Origin: Odiellus spinosus
Taxonomy: Eukaryota; Arthropoda; Arachnida; Opiliones; Phalangiidae
Assembly: GCA_963920705.1 (NCBI GenBank)
Contig: CAWUCO010000251.1
Span: forward strand, 186,001 to 250,000
Direction: 5' to 3'
DNA length: 64,000 bases
Part shown: positions 1 through 12,810 of the stretch, one piece after another
Layout: every line of letters begins with the position of its first letter
Position numbering within the stretch: position 1 is the stretch's first letter
Notes under the pieces: generated by a model
Told to the model about the DNA's origin: nothing
Database searches by the model: none
The model's input: only the letters and a program-made list of their open reading frames with translations
Made by a program: the position numbers and the translations under genes

Positions 1-3000
1 CATTTTCAAGTCAAACTTTTTCCTTTTTCAAGTCAAACTTTTTCCTTTTTCAAGTCAAACTTTTTCCTTTTTTAAGTCAAACTTTTTCCTTTTTCAAGTC
101 AAACATTTTCCTTTTTCAAGTCTAACTTTTTCCTTTTTCAAGTCAAACTTTTTCCTTTTTCAAGTCAAACTTTTTCCTTTTCCAAGTCAAACTTTTTCCT
201 TTTTCAAGTCAAACTTTTTCCTTTTTTAAGTCAAACTTTTTCATTTTTTAAGTCAAACATTTTCCTTTTTCAAGTCAAACTTTTTCCTTTTTCAAGTCAA
301 ACTTTTTCCTTTTCCAAGTCAAACTTTTTCCTTTTTCAAGTCAAACTTTTTCCTTTTTCAAGTCAAACTTTTTCCTTTTTCAAGTCAAACTTTTTAATTT
401 TTCAAGTCAAACTTTTTCCATTTTCAAATCAAACTTTTTCCTTTTTCAAGTCAAACTTTTTCATTTTTCAAGTCAAACTTTTTCATTTTTCAAGTCAAAC
501 TTTTTCATTTTTCAAGTCAAACTTTTTCATTTTTCAAGTCAAACTTTTTCCTTTTTCAAGTCAAACTTTTTCATTTTTCAAGTCAAACTTTTTCATTTTT
601 CAAGTCAAACTTTTTCATTTTTCAAGTCAAACCTTTTCATTTTTCAAGTCAAACTTTTTCATTTTTCAAGTCAAACTTTTTCATTTTTCAAGTCAAACTT
701 TCATTTTTCAAGTCAAACTTTTTCCTTTTTCAAGTCAAACTTTTTCCTTTTTCAAGTCAAACTTTTTCCTTTTCAAATCAAACTTTTTCATTTTTCAAGT
801 CAAACTTTTTCATTTTACAACTCAAACTTTTTCATTTTACAAGTCAAACTTTTTCCTTTTTCAAGTCAAACTTTTTCCTTTTTCAAGTCAAACTTTTTCA
901 TTTTTCAAGTCAAACTTTTTCATTTTTCAAGTCAAACTTTTTCATTTTTCAAGTCAAACTTTTTCATTTTTCAAGTCAAACTTTTTCATTTTACAAGTCA
1001 AACTTTTTCATTTTACAAGTCAAACTTTTTCCTTTTTCAAGTCAAACTTTTTCCTTTTTTAAGTCAAACTTTTTCCTTTTTCAAGTCAAACATTTTCCTT
1101 TTTCAAGTCAAATTTTTTCCTTTTTCAAGTCAAACTTTTTCCTTTTTCAAGTCAAACTTTTTCCTTTTCCAAGTCAAACTTTTTCCTTTTTCAAGTCAAA
1201 CTTTTTCCTTTTTCAAGTCAAACTTTTTCCTTTTTCAAGTCAAACTTTTTAATTTTTCAAGTCAAACTTTTTCCTTTTTCAAGTCAAACTTTTTCCATTT
1301 TCAAATCAAACTTTTTCATTTTTCAAGTCAAACTTTTTCATTTTTCAAGTCAAACTTTTTCATTTTTCAAGTCAAACTTTTTCATTTTTCAAGTCAAACT
1401 TTTTCATTTTTCAAGTCAAACTTTTTCATTTTTCAAGTCAAACTTTTTCCTTTTTCAAGTCAAACTTTTTCCTTTTTCAAGTCAAACCTTTTCATTTTTC
1501 AAGTCAAACTTTTTCATTTTTCAAGCCAAACTTTTTCATTTTTCAAGTCAAACTTTTTCATTTTTCAAGTCAAACTTTTTCATTTTTCAAGTCAAACTTT
1601 TTCCTTTTTCAAGTCAAACTTTTTCCTTTTTCAAGTCAAACTTTTTCATTTTTCAAGTCAAACATTTTCATTTTACAAGTCAAACTTTTTCATTTTATAA
1701 GTCAAACTTTTTCATTTTACAAGTCAAACTTTTTCCTTTTTCAAGTCAAACTTTTTCCTTTTTTAAGTCAAACTTTTTCCTCTTTCAAGTCAAACGTTTT
1801 CCTTTTTCAAGTCAAACTTTTTCCTTTTTCAAGTCAAACTTGTTCCTTTTTCCTTTTTCAAGTCAAACTTTTTCCTTTTTCAAGTCAAACTTTTTCCTTT
1901 TTAAGTCAAACTTTTTCCTTTTTCAAGTCAAACTTTTTCCTTTTTCAAGTCAAACTTTTTAATTTTTCAAGTCAAACTTTTTCCTTTTTCAAGTCAAACT
2001 TTTTCCATTTTCAAGTCAAACTTTTTCCTTTTTCAAGTCAAACTTTTTCCTTTTTCAAGTCAAACTTTTTCCTTTTTTAAGTCAAACTTTTTCCTTTTTC
2101 AAGTCAAACATTTTCCTTTTTCAAGTCTAACTTTTTCCTTTTTCAAGTCAAACTTTTTCCTTTTTCAAGTCAAACTTTTTCCTTTTCCAAGTCAAACTTT
2201 TTCCTTTTTCAAGTCAAACTTTTTCCTTTTTTAAGTCAAACTTTTTCATTTTTTAAGTCAAACATTTTCCTTTTTCAAGTCAAACTTTTTCCTTTTTCAA
2301 GTCAAACTTTTTCCTTTTCCAAGTCAAACTTTTTCCTTTTTCAAGTCAAACTTTTTCCTTTTTCAAGTCAAACTTTTTCCTTTTTCAAGTCAAACTTTTT
2401 AATTTTTCAAGTCAAACTTTTTCCATTTTCAAATCAAACTTTTTCCTTTTTCAAGTCAAACTTTTTCATTTTTCAAGTCAAACTTTTTCATTTTTCAAGT
2501 CAAACTTTTTCCTTTTTCAAGTCAAACTTTTTCATTTTTCAAGTCAAACTTTTTCATTTTTCAAGTCAAACTTTTTCATTTTTCAAGTCAAACCTTTTCA
2601 TTTTTCAAGTCAAACTTTTTCATTTTTCAAGTCAAACTTTTTCATTTTTCAAGTCAAACTTTCATTTTTCAAGTCAAACTTTTTCCTTTTTCAAGTCAAA
2701 CTTTTTCCTTTTTCAAGTCAAACTTTTTCCTTTTCAAATCAAACTTTTTCATTTTTCAAGTCAAACTTTTTCATTTTACAACTCAAACTTTTTCATTTTA
2801 CAAGTCAAACTTTTTCCTTTTTCAAGTCAAACTTTTTCCTTTTTCAAGTCAAACTTTTTCATTTTTCAAGTCAAACTTTTTCATTTTTCAAGTCAAACTT
2901 TTTCATTTTTCAAGTCAAACTTTTTCATTTTTCAAGTCAAACTTTTTCATTTTACAAGTCAAACTTTTTCATTTTACAAGTCAAACTTTTTCCTTTTTCA

Positions 3001-3590
3001 AGTCAAACTTTTTCCTTTTTTAAGTCAAACTTTTTCCTTTTTCAAGTCAAACATTTTCCTTTTTCAAGTCAAACTTTTTCCTTTTTCAAGTCAAACTTTT
3101 TCCTTTTTCAAGTCAAACTTTTTCCTTTTCCAAGTCAAACTTTTTCCTTTTTCAAGTCAAACTTTTTCCTTTTTCAAGTCAAACTTTTTCCTTTTTCAAG
3201 TCAAACTTTTTAATTTTTCAAGTCAAACTTTTTCCTTTTTCAAGTCAAACTTTTTCCATTTTCAAATCAAACTTTTTCATTTTTCAAGTCAAACTTTTTC
3301 ATTTTTCAAGTCAAACTTTTTCATTTTTCAAGTCAAACTTTTTCATTTTTCAAGTCAAACTTTTTCATTTTTCAAGTCAAACTTTTTCATTTTTCAAGTC
3401 AAACTTTTTCCTTTTTCAAGTCAAACTTTTTCCTTTTTCAAGTCAAACCTTTTCATTTTTCAAGTCAAACTTTTTCATTTTTCAGGTCAAACTTTTTCAT
3501 TTTTCAAGTCAAACTTTTTCATTTTTCAAGTCAAACTTTTTCATTTTTCAAGTCAAACTTTTTCCTTTTTCAAGTCAAACTTTTTCATTT
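1..3590 (+). repeat. ~2.0-kb higher-order repeat, two tandem copies
   Basis: Rare monomer variants recur in the same order 2005 bp apart: the CTTTTTTAAG variant at 74 and 2079, AAGTCTAAC at 121 and 2126, TCATTTTTTAAG at 241 and 2246. After a two-monomer (44-bp) difference near 440..540 the offset becomes 1961: the 20-bp monomer at 698 and 2659, CAACTC at 818 and 2779, CAAATC at 1306 and 3267, ACCTTTTC at 1487 and 3448. The copies diverge near 1620 and 3580. The 2005-bp length equals 91 monomers plus 3 bp, which matches one 29-bp, one 20-bp and two 21-bp monomers. Confidence 0.85.
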
Positions 3591-4099
3591 TTCAAGTCAA
3601 ACTTTTTCATTTTTCAAGTCAAACTTTTTCATTTTTCAAGTCAAACCTTTTCATTTTTCAAGTCAAACTTTTTCATTTTTCAAGTCAAACTTTTTCATTT
3701 TTCAAGTCAAACTTTTTCATTTTTCAAGTCAAACTTTTTCATTTTTCAAGCCAAACTTTTTCCTTTTTCAAGTCAAACTTTTTCCTTTTTCAAGTCAAAC
3801 TTTTTAATTTTTCAAGTCAAACTTTTTCCTTTTTCAAGTCAAACTTTTTCCATTTTCAAATCAAACTTTTTCCTTTTTCAAGTCAAACTTTTTCATTTTT
3901 CAAGTCAAACTTTTTCATTTTTCAAGTCAAACTTTTTCATTTTTCAAGTCAAACTTTTTCATTTTTCAAGTCAAACCTTTTCATTTTTCAAGTCAAACTT
4001 TTTCATTTTTCAAGTCAAACTTTTTCATTTTTCAAGTCAAACTTTCATTTTTCAAGTCAAACTTTTTCCTTTTTCAAGTCAAACTTTTTCATTTTTCAA

Positions 4100-7000
4100 G
4101 TCAAACTTTTTCATTTTTCAAGTCAAACCTTTTCATTTTTCAAGTCAAACTTTTTCATTTTTCAAGTCAAACTTTTTCATTTTTCAAGTCAAACTTTTTC
4201 ATTTTTCAAGCCAAACTTTTTCCTTTTTCAAGTCAAACTTTTTCCTTTTCCAAGTCAAACTTTTTCCTTTTTCAAGTCAAACTTTTTCCTTTTTCAAGTC
4301 AAACTTTTTCCTTTTTCAAGTCAAACTTTTTAATTTTTCAAGTCAAACTTTTTCCTTTTTCAAGTCAAACTTTTTCCATTTTCAAATCAAACTTTTTCCT
4401 TTTTCAAGTCAAACTTTTTCATTTTTCAAGTCAAACTTTTTCATTTTTCAAGTCAAACTTTTTCATTTTTCAAGTCAAACTTTTTCATTTTTCAAGTCAA
4501 ACCTTTTCATTTTTCAAGTCAAACTTTTTCATTTTTCAAGTCAAACTTTTTCATTTTTCAAGTCAAACTTTCATTTTTCAAGTCAAACTTTTTCCTTTTT
4601 CAAGTCAAACTTTTTCCTTTTTCAAGTCAAACTTTTTCCTTTTCAAATCAAACTTTTTCATTTTTCAAGTCAAACTTTTTCATTTTACAACTCAAACTTT
4701 TTCATTTTACAAGTCAAACTTTTTCCTTTTTCAAGTCAAACTTTTTCCTTTTTCAAGTCAAACTTTTTCATTTTTCAAGTCAAACTTTTTCATTTTTCAA
4801 GTCAAACTTTTTCATTTTTCAAGTCAAACTTTTTCATTTTTCAAGTCAAACTTTTTCATTTTTCAAGTCAAACTTTTTCATTTTTCAAGTCAAACTTTTT
4901 CATTTTTCAAGTCAAACTTTTTCCTTTTTCAAGTCAAACTTTTTCATTTTTCAAGTCAAACTTTTTCATTTTTCAAGTCAAACTTTTTCATTTTTCAAGT
5001 CAAACTTTATCATTTTTCAAGTCAAACTTTATAATTTTTCAAGTCAAACTTTTTCATTTTTCAAGTCAAACTTTTTCATTTTTCAAGTCAAACTTTTTCA
5101 TTTTTCAAGTCAAACCTTTTCATTTTTCAAGTCAAACCTTTTCATTTTTCAAGTCAAACTTTTTCATTTTTCAAGTCAAACTTTTTCATTTTTCAAGTCA
5201 AACCTTTTCATTTTTCAAGTCAAACCTTTTCATTTTTCAAGTCAAACCTTTTCATTTTTCAAGTCAAACTTTATCATTTTTCAAGTCAAACTTTATCATT
5301 TTTCAAGTCAAACTTTTTCATTTTTCAAGTCAAACTTTTTCATTTTTCAAGTCAAACATTTTCATTTTTCAAGTCAAACCTTTTCATTTTTCAAGTCAAA
5401 CTTTTTCATTTTTCAAGTCAAACTTTTTCATTTTTCAAGTCAAACTTTTTCATTTTTCAAGTCAAACCTTTTCATTTTTCAAGTCAAACCTTTTCATTTT
5501 TCAAGTCAAACTTTTTCATTTTTCAAGTCAAACTTTTTCATTTTTCAAGTCAAACCTTTTCATTTTTCAAGTCAAACCTTTTCATTTTTCAAGTCAAACT
5601 TTTTCATTTTACAAGTCAAACTTTTTCCTTTTTCAAGTCAAACTTTTTCATTTTTCAAGTCAAACTTTTTCATTTTACAAGTCAAACTTTTTCATTTTAC
5701 AAGTAAAACTTTTTCCTTTTTCAAGTCAAACTTTTTCCTTTTTCATGTCAAACTCTTTCCTTTTTCCAGTCAAACTTTTTCCTTTTTCAAGTCAAACTTT
5801 TTCATTTTTCAAGTCAAACTTTTTCATTTTACAAGCCAAACTTTTTCATTTTTCAAGTCAAACTTTTTCATTTTTAAAGTCAAACTTTATCATTTTTCAA
5901 GTCAAACTTTATCATTTTTCAAGTCAAACTTTTTCATTTTTCAAGTCAAACTTTTTCATTTTTCAAGTCAAACCTTTTCATTTTTCAAGTCAAACCTTTT
6001 CATTTTTCAAGTCAAACTTTTTCATTTTTCAAGTCAAACTTTTTCATTTTTCAAGTCAAACCTTTTCATTTTTCAAGTCAAACCTTTTCCTTTTTCAAGT
6101 CAAACTTTTTCCATTTTCAAATCAAACTTTTTCCTTTTTCAAGTCAAACTTTTTCATTTTTCAAGTCAAACTTTTTCATTTTTCAAGTCAAACTTTTTCA
6201 TTTTTCAAGTCAAACTTTTTCATTTTTCAAGTCAAACTTTTTCTTTTTTCAAGTCAAACTTTTTCATTTTTCAAGTCAAACATTTTCATTTTTCAAGTCA
6301 AACTTTTTCATTTTTCAAGTCAAACCTTTTCATTTTTCAAGTCAAACTTTTTCATTTTTCAAGTCAAACTTTTTCATTTTTCAAGTCAAACTTTCATTTT
6401 TCAAGGCAAACTTTTTCCTTTTTCAAGTCAAACTTTTTCCTTTTTCAAGTCAAACTTTTTCCTTTTCAAGTCAAACTTTTTCATTTTTCAAGTCAAACTT
6501 TTTCATTTTACAACTCAAACTTTTTCATTTTACAAGTCAAACTTTTTCCTTTTTCAAGTCAAACTTTTTCCTTTTTCAAGTCAAACTTTTTCATTTTTCA
6601 AGTCAAACTTTTTCATTTTTCAAGTCAAACTTTTTCATTTTTCAAGTCAAACTTTTTCATTTTTCAAGTCAAACTTTTTCATTTTACAAGTCAAACTTTT
6701 TCATTTTACAAGTCAAACTTTTTCCTTTTTCAAGTCAAACTTTTTCCTTTTTTAAGTCAAACTTTTTCATTTTTCAAGTCAAACTTTTTCCTTTTTCAAG
6801 TCAAACATTTTCCTTTTTCAAGTCAAACTTTTTCATTTTTCAAGTCAAACTTTTTCATTTTTCAAGTCAAACCTTTTCATTTTTCAAGTCAAACTTTTTC
6901 ATTTTTCAAGTCAAACTTTTTCATTTTTCAAGTCAAACTTTTTCATTTTTCAAGTCAAACTTTTTCATTTTTCAAGCCAAACTTTTTCCTTTTTCAAGTC

Positions 7001-9810
7001 AAACTTTTTCCTTTTCCAAGTCAAACTTTTTCCTTTTTCAAGTCAAACTTTTTCCTTTTTCAAGTCAAACTTTTTCCTTTTTCAAGTCAAACTTTTTAAT
7101 TTTTCAAGTCAAACTTTTTCCTTTTTCAAGTCAAACTTTTTCCATTTTCAAATCAAACTTTTTCCTTTTTCAAGTCAAACTTTTTCATTTTTCAAGTCAA
7201 ACTTTTTCATTTTTCAAGTCAAACTTTTTCATTTTTCAAGTCAAACTTTTTCATTTTTCAAGTCAAACCTTTTCATTTTTCAAGTCAAACTTTTTCATTT
7301 TTCAAGTCAAACTTTTTCATTTTTCAAGTCAAACTTTCATTTTTCAAGTCAAACTTTTTCCTTTTTCAAGTCAAACTTTTCCTTTTTCAAGTCAAACTTT
7401 TTCCTTTTCAAATCAAACTTTTTCATTTTTCAAGTCAAACTTTTTCATTTTACAACTCAAACTTTTTCATTTTACAAGTCAAACTTTTTCCTTTTTCAAG
7501 TCAAACTTTTTCCTTTTTCAAGTCAAACTTTTTCATTTTTCAAGTCAAACTTTTTCATTTTTCAAGTCAAACTTTTTAATTTTTCAAGTCAAACTTTTTC
7601 ATTTTTCAAGTCAAACTTTTTCATTTTTCAAGTCAAACTTTTTCATTTTTCAAGTCAAACTTTTTCATTTTTCAAGTCAAACTTTTTCCTTTTTCAAGTC
7701 AAACTTTTTCATTTTTCAAGTCAAACTTTTTCATTTTTCAAGTCAAACTTTTTCATTTTTCAAGTCAAACTTTATCATTTTTCAAGTCAAACTTTATAAT
7801 TTTTCAAGTCAAACTTTTTCATTTTTCAAGTCAAACTTTTTCATTTTTCAAGTCAAACTTTTTCATTTTTCAAGTCAAACCTTTTCATTTTTCAAGTCAA
7901 ACCTTTTCATTTTTCAAGTCAAACTTTTTCATTTTTCAAGTCAAACTTTTTCATTTTTCAAGTCAAACCTTTTCATTTTTCAAGTCAAACCTTTTCATTT
8001 TTCAAGTCAAACCTTTTCATTTTTCAAGTCAAACTTTATCATTTTTCAAGTCAAACTTTATCATTTTTCAAGTCAAACTTTTTCATTTTTCAAGTCAAAC
8101 TTTTTCATTTTTCAAGTCAAACATTTTCATTTTTCAAGTCAAACCTTTTCATTTTTCAAGTCAAACTTTTTCATTTTTCAAGTCAAACTTTTTCATTTTT
8201 CAAGTCAAACTTTTTCATTTTTCAAGTCAAACCTTTTCATTTTTCAAGTCAAACCTTTTCATTTTTCAAGTCAAACTTTTTCATTTTTCAAGTCAAACTT
8301 TTTCATTTTTCAAGTCAAACCTTTTCATTTTTCAAGTCAAACCTTTTCATTTTTCAAGTCAAACTTTTTCATTTTACAAGTCAAACTTTTTCCTTTTTCA
8401 AGTCAAACTTTTTCATTTTTCAAGTCAAACTTTTTCATTTTACAAGTCAAACTTTTTCATTTTACAAGTAAAACTTTTTCCTTTTTCAAGTCAAACTTTT
8501 TCCTTTTTCATGTCAAACTTTTTCCTTTTTCCAGTCAAACTTTTTCCTTTTTCAAGTCAAACTTTTTCATTTTTCAAGTCAAACTTTTTCATTTTTCAAG
8601 CCAAACTTTTTCATTTTTCAAGTCAAACTTTTTCATTTTTAAAGTCAAACTTTATCATTTTTCAAGTCAAACTTTATCATTTTTCAAATCAAACTTTTTC
8701 CTTTTTCAAGTCAAACTTTTTCATTTTTCAAGACAAACTTTTTCATTTTTCAAGTCAAACTTTTTCATTTTTCAAGTCAAACTTTTTCATTTTTCAAGTC
8801 AAACTTTTTCCTTTTTCAAGTCAAACTTTTTCCTTTTTCAAGTCAAACTTTTTCATTTTTCAAGTCAAACTTTTTCATTTTTCAAGTCAAACCTTTTCAT
8901 TTTTCAAGTCAAACTTTTTCATTTTTCAAGTCAAACTTTTTCATTTTTCAAGTCAAACTTTTTCATTTTTCAAGTCAAACTTTTTCATTTTTCAAGCCAA
9001 ACTTTTTCATTTTTCAAGTCAAACTTTTTCATTTTTCAAGTCAAACTTTTTCATTTTTCAAGTCAAACTTTTTCATTTTTCAAGTCAAACTTTTTCATTT
9101 TTCAAGTCAAACTTTTTCATTTTTCAAGTCAAACTTTTACCTTTTTCAAGTCAAACTTTTTCCTTTTTCAAGTCAAACCTTTTCATTTTTCAAGTCAAAC
9201 TTTTTCATTTTTCAAGTCAAACTTTTTCATTTTTCAAGTCAAACTTTTTCCTTTTTCAAGTCAAACTTTTTCATTTTTCAAGTCAAACTTTTTCATTTTT
9301 CAAGTCAAACTTTTTCATTTTTAAAGTCAAACTTTTTCATTTTTCAAGTCAAACTTTTTCATTTTTCAAGTCAAACCTTTTCATTTTTCAAGTCAAACCT
9401 TTTCATTTTTCAAGTCAAACTTTTTCATTTTTCAAGTCAAACTTTTTCATTTTTCAAGTCAAACCTTTTCATTTTTCAAGTCAAACCTTTTCCTTTTTCA
9501 AGTCAAACTTTTTCCATTTTCAAATCAAACTTTTTCCTTTTTCAAGTCAAACTTTTTCATTTTTCAAGTCAAACTTTTTCATTTTTCAAGTCAAACTTTT
9601 TCATTTTTCAAGTCAAACTTTTTCATTTTTCAAGTCAAACTTTTTCTTTTTTCAAGTCAAACTTTTTCATTTTTCAAGTCAAACATTTTCATTTTTCAAG
9701 TCAAACTTTTTCATTTTTCAAGTCAAACCTTTTCATTTTTCAAGTCAAACTTTTTCATTTTTCAAGTCAAACTTTTTCATTTTTCAAGTCAAACTTTCAT
9801 TTTTCAAGGC
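4100..9810 (+). repeat. 2.77-kb segmental duplication inside the satellite
   Basis: Marker pairs: ACCTTTTC at 4128 and 6872 (offset 2744), the 20-bp monomer at 4568 and 7334 (2766), CAACTC at 4688 and 7453 (2765), and the rare CATGTC at 5745 and 8510 (2765). The 22-bp step is one extra monomer and the 1-bp step is a 21-bp monomer near 7376. Farther on, CAAGGCAAAC at 6405 and 9808 is 3403 apart, so the second copy carries 638 extra bases (29 monomers). The 2765-bp length equals 126 monomers minus 7 bp, matching the short monomers seen. Confidence 0.8.
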
Positions 9811-10342
9811 AAACTTTTTCCTTTTTCAAGTCAAACTTTTTCCTTTTTCAAGTCAAACTTTTTCCTTTTTCCAGTCAAACTTTTTCCTTTTTCAAGTCAA
9901 ACTTTTTCATTTTTCAAGTCAAACTTTTTCATTTTTCAAGCCAAACTTTTTCATTTTTCAAGTCAAACTTTTTCATTTTTAAAGTCAAACTTTATCATTT
10001 TTCAAGTCAAACTTTATCATTTTTCAAGCCAAACTTTTTCCTTTTTCAAGTCAAACTTTTTCATTTTTCAAGTCAAACTTTTTCATTTTTCAAGTCAAAC
10101 TTTTTCATTTTTCAAGTCAAACTTTTTCCTTTTTCAAGTCAAACTTTTTCATTTTTCAAGTCAAACATTTTCATTTTACAAGTCAAACTTTTTCATTTTA
10201 CAAGTCAAACTTTTTCATTTTACAAGTCAAACTTTTTCCTTTTTCAAGTCAAACTTTTTCCTTTTTTAAGTCAAACTTTTTCCTTTTTCAAGTCAAACAT
10301 TTTCCTTTTTCAAGTCAAACTTTTTCCTTTTTCAAGTCAAAC

Positions 10343-12810
10343 TTGTTCCTTTTTCCTTTTTCAAGTCAAACTTTTTCCTTTTTCAAGTCAAACTTTTTCC
10401 TTTTTCAAGTCAAACTTTTTCCTTTTTCAAGTCAAACTTTTTCCTTTTTCAAGTCAAACTTTTTAATTTTTCAAGTCAAACTTTTTCCTTTTTCAAGTCA
10501 AACTTTTTCCATTTTCAAGTCAAACTTTTTCCTTTTTCAAGTCAAACTTTTTCCTTTTTCAAGTCAAACTTTTTCCTTTTTTAAGTCAAACTTTTTCCTT
10601 TTTCAAGTCAAACATTTTCCTTTTTCAAGTCAAACTTTTTCCTTTTTCAAGTCAAACTTTTTCATTTTTCAAGTCAAACTTTTTCATTTTTCAAGTCAAA
10701 CCTTTTCATTTTTCAATTCAAACTTTTTCATTTTTCAAGTCAAACTTTTTCATTTTTCAAGTCAAACTTTCATTTTTCAAGTCAAACTTTTTCCTTTTTC
10801 AAGTCAAACTTTTTCCTTTTTCAAGTCAAACTTTTTCCTTTTCAAGTCAAACTTTTTCATTTTTCAAGTCAAACTTTTTCATTTTACAACTCAAACTTTT
10901 TCATTTTACAAGTCAAACTTTTTCCTTTTTCAAGTCAAACTTTTTCCTTTTTCAAGTCAAACTTTTTCATTTTTCAAGTCAAACTTTTTCATTTTTCAAG
11001 TCAAACTTTTTAATTTTTCAAGTCAAACTTTTTCATTTTTCAAGTCAAACTTTTTCATTTTACAACTCAAACTTTTTCATTTTACAAGTCAAACTTTTTC
11101 CTTTTTCAAGTCAAACATTTTCCTTTTTCAAGTCAAACTTTTTCCTTTTTCAAGTCAAACTTTTTCCTTTTTCAAGTCAAACTTTTTCCTTTTCCAAGTC
11201 AAACTTTTTCCTTTTTCAAGTCAAACTTTTTCCTTTTTCAAGTCAAACTTTTTCCTTTTTCAAGTCAAACTTTTTAATTTTTCAAGTCAAACTTTTTCCT
11301 TTTTCAAGTCAAACTTTTTCCATTTTCAAATCAAACTTTTTCCTTTTTCAAGTCAAACTTTTTCATTTTTCAAGACAAACTTTTTCATTTTTCAAGTCAA
11401 ACTTTTTCATTTTTCAAGTCAAACTTTTTCATTTTTCAAGTCAAACTTTTTCCTTTTTCAAGTCAAACTTTTTCCTTTTTCAAGTCAAACTTTTTCATTT
11501 TTCAAGTCAAACTTTTTCATTTTTCAAGTCAAACCTTTTCATTTTTCAAGTCAAACTTTTTCATTTTTCAAGTCAAACTTTTTCATTTTTCAAGTCAAAC
11601 TTTTTCATTTTTCAAGTCAAACTTTTTCATTTTTCAAGCCAAACTTTTTCATTTTTCAAGTCAAACTTTTTCATTTTTCAAGTCAAACTTTTTCATTTTT
11701 CAAGTCAAACTTTTTCATTTTTCAAGTCAAACTTTTTCATTTTTCAAGTCAAACTTTTTCATTTTTCAAGTCAAACTTTTTCCTTTTTCAAGTCAAACTT
11801 TTTCCTTTTTCAAGTCAAACCTTTTCATTTTTCAAGTCAAACTTTTTCATTTTTCAAGTCAAACTTTTTCATTTTTCAAGTCAAACTTTTTCCTTTTTCA
11901 AGTCAAACTTTTTCATTTTTCAAGTCAAACTTTTTCATTTTTAGAGTCAAACTTTTTCATTTTTCAAGTCAAACTTTTTCATTTTTCAAGTCAAACTTTT
12001 TCATTTTTCAAGTCAAACTTTTTCATTTTTCAAGTCAAACTTTTTCATTTTTCAAGTCAAACTTTTTCATTTTTCAAGCCAAACTTTTTCATTTTTCAAG
12101 TCAAACTTTTTCATTTTTCAAGTCAAACTTTTTCATTTTTCAAGTCAAACTTTTTCATTTTTCAAGTCAAACTTTTTCATTTTTCAAGTCAAACTTTTTC
12201 CTTTTTCAAGTCAAACTTTTTCCTTTTTCAAGTCAAACCTTTTCATTTTTCAAGTCAAACTTTTTCATTTTTCAAGTCAAACTTTTTCATTTTTCAAGTC
12301 AAACTTTTTCCTTTTTCAAGTCAAACTTTTTCATTTTTCAAGTCAAACTTTTTCATTTTTCAAGTCAAACTTTTTCATTTTTCAAGTCAAACTTTTTCAT
12401 TTTTCAAGTCAAACTTTTTTATTTTTCAAGTCAAACTTTTTCATTTTTCAAGTCAAACTTTTTCATTTTTCAAGTCAAACTTTTTCATTTTTCAAGCCAA
12501 ACTTTTTAATTTTTCAAGTCAAACTTTTTCATTTTTCAAGTCAAACTTTTTCATTTTTCAAGTCAAACTTTTTTCTTTTTCAAGTCAAACTTTTTCCTTT
12601 TTCAAGTCAAACTTTTTCATTTTTCAAGTCAAACATTTTCATTTTACAAGTCAAACTTTTTCATTTTACAAGTCAAACTTTTTCATTTTACAAGTCAAAC
12701 TTTTTCCTTTTTCAAGTCAAACTTTTTCCTTTTTTAAGTCAAACTTTTTCCTTTTTCAAGTCAAACATTTTCCTTTTTCAAGTCAAACTTTTTCCTTTTT
12801 CAAGTTAAAC
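10343..12810 (+). repeat. 2468-bp HOR unit marked by a 29-bp monomer
   Basis: Begins at the junction monomer that carries TTGTTCC and an extra CCTTTTT (29 bp instead of 22). The next such monomer starts the following unit 2468 bp later. The length is 112 monomers plus 4 bp, matching +7 for the junction monomer, -2 for a 20-bp monomer near 10760 and -1 for a 21-bp monomer near 10840. The first ~300 bp resemble the next units. The rest differs in the order of CA- and CC-type monomers. Confidence 0.75.

Noticed and set aside
5745..6755. Long ATG-started plus-strand frame giving a 22-residue repetitive F/K/S/Q-rich peptide (also 8510, 30650, 58401 and others)
   Set aside because: The same peptide cycle appears in all three frames, overlapping frames give the same product (30650..33031 and 32094..32885), 20- and 21-bp monomers do not disturb it, and the frame is open only because the monomer lacks stops. 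No gene signals surround it.
10343..11944. Frames opening at the TTGTTCC junction (10343, 12811, 14556, 16565, 17914, 24824, 25972, 49883) and at TTG in 21379, 27718, 33844, 34960, 52745, 54061
   Set aside because: They open with TTG, not ATG, inside satellite monomers. Repeated identical starts reflect duplication of the satellite unit, not a gene family.
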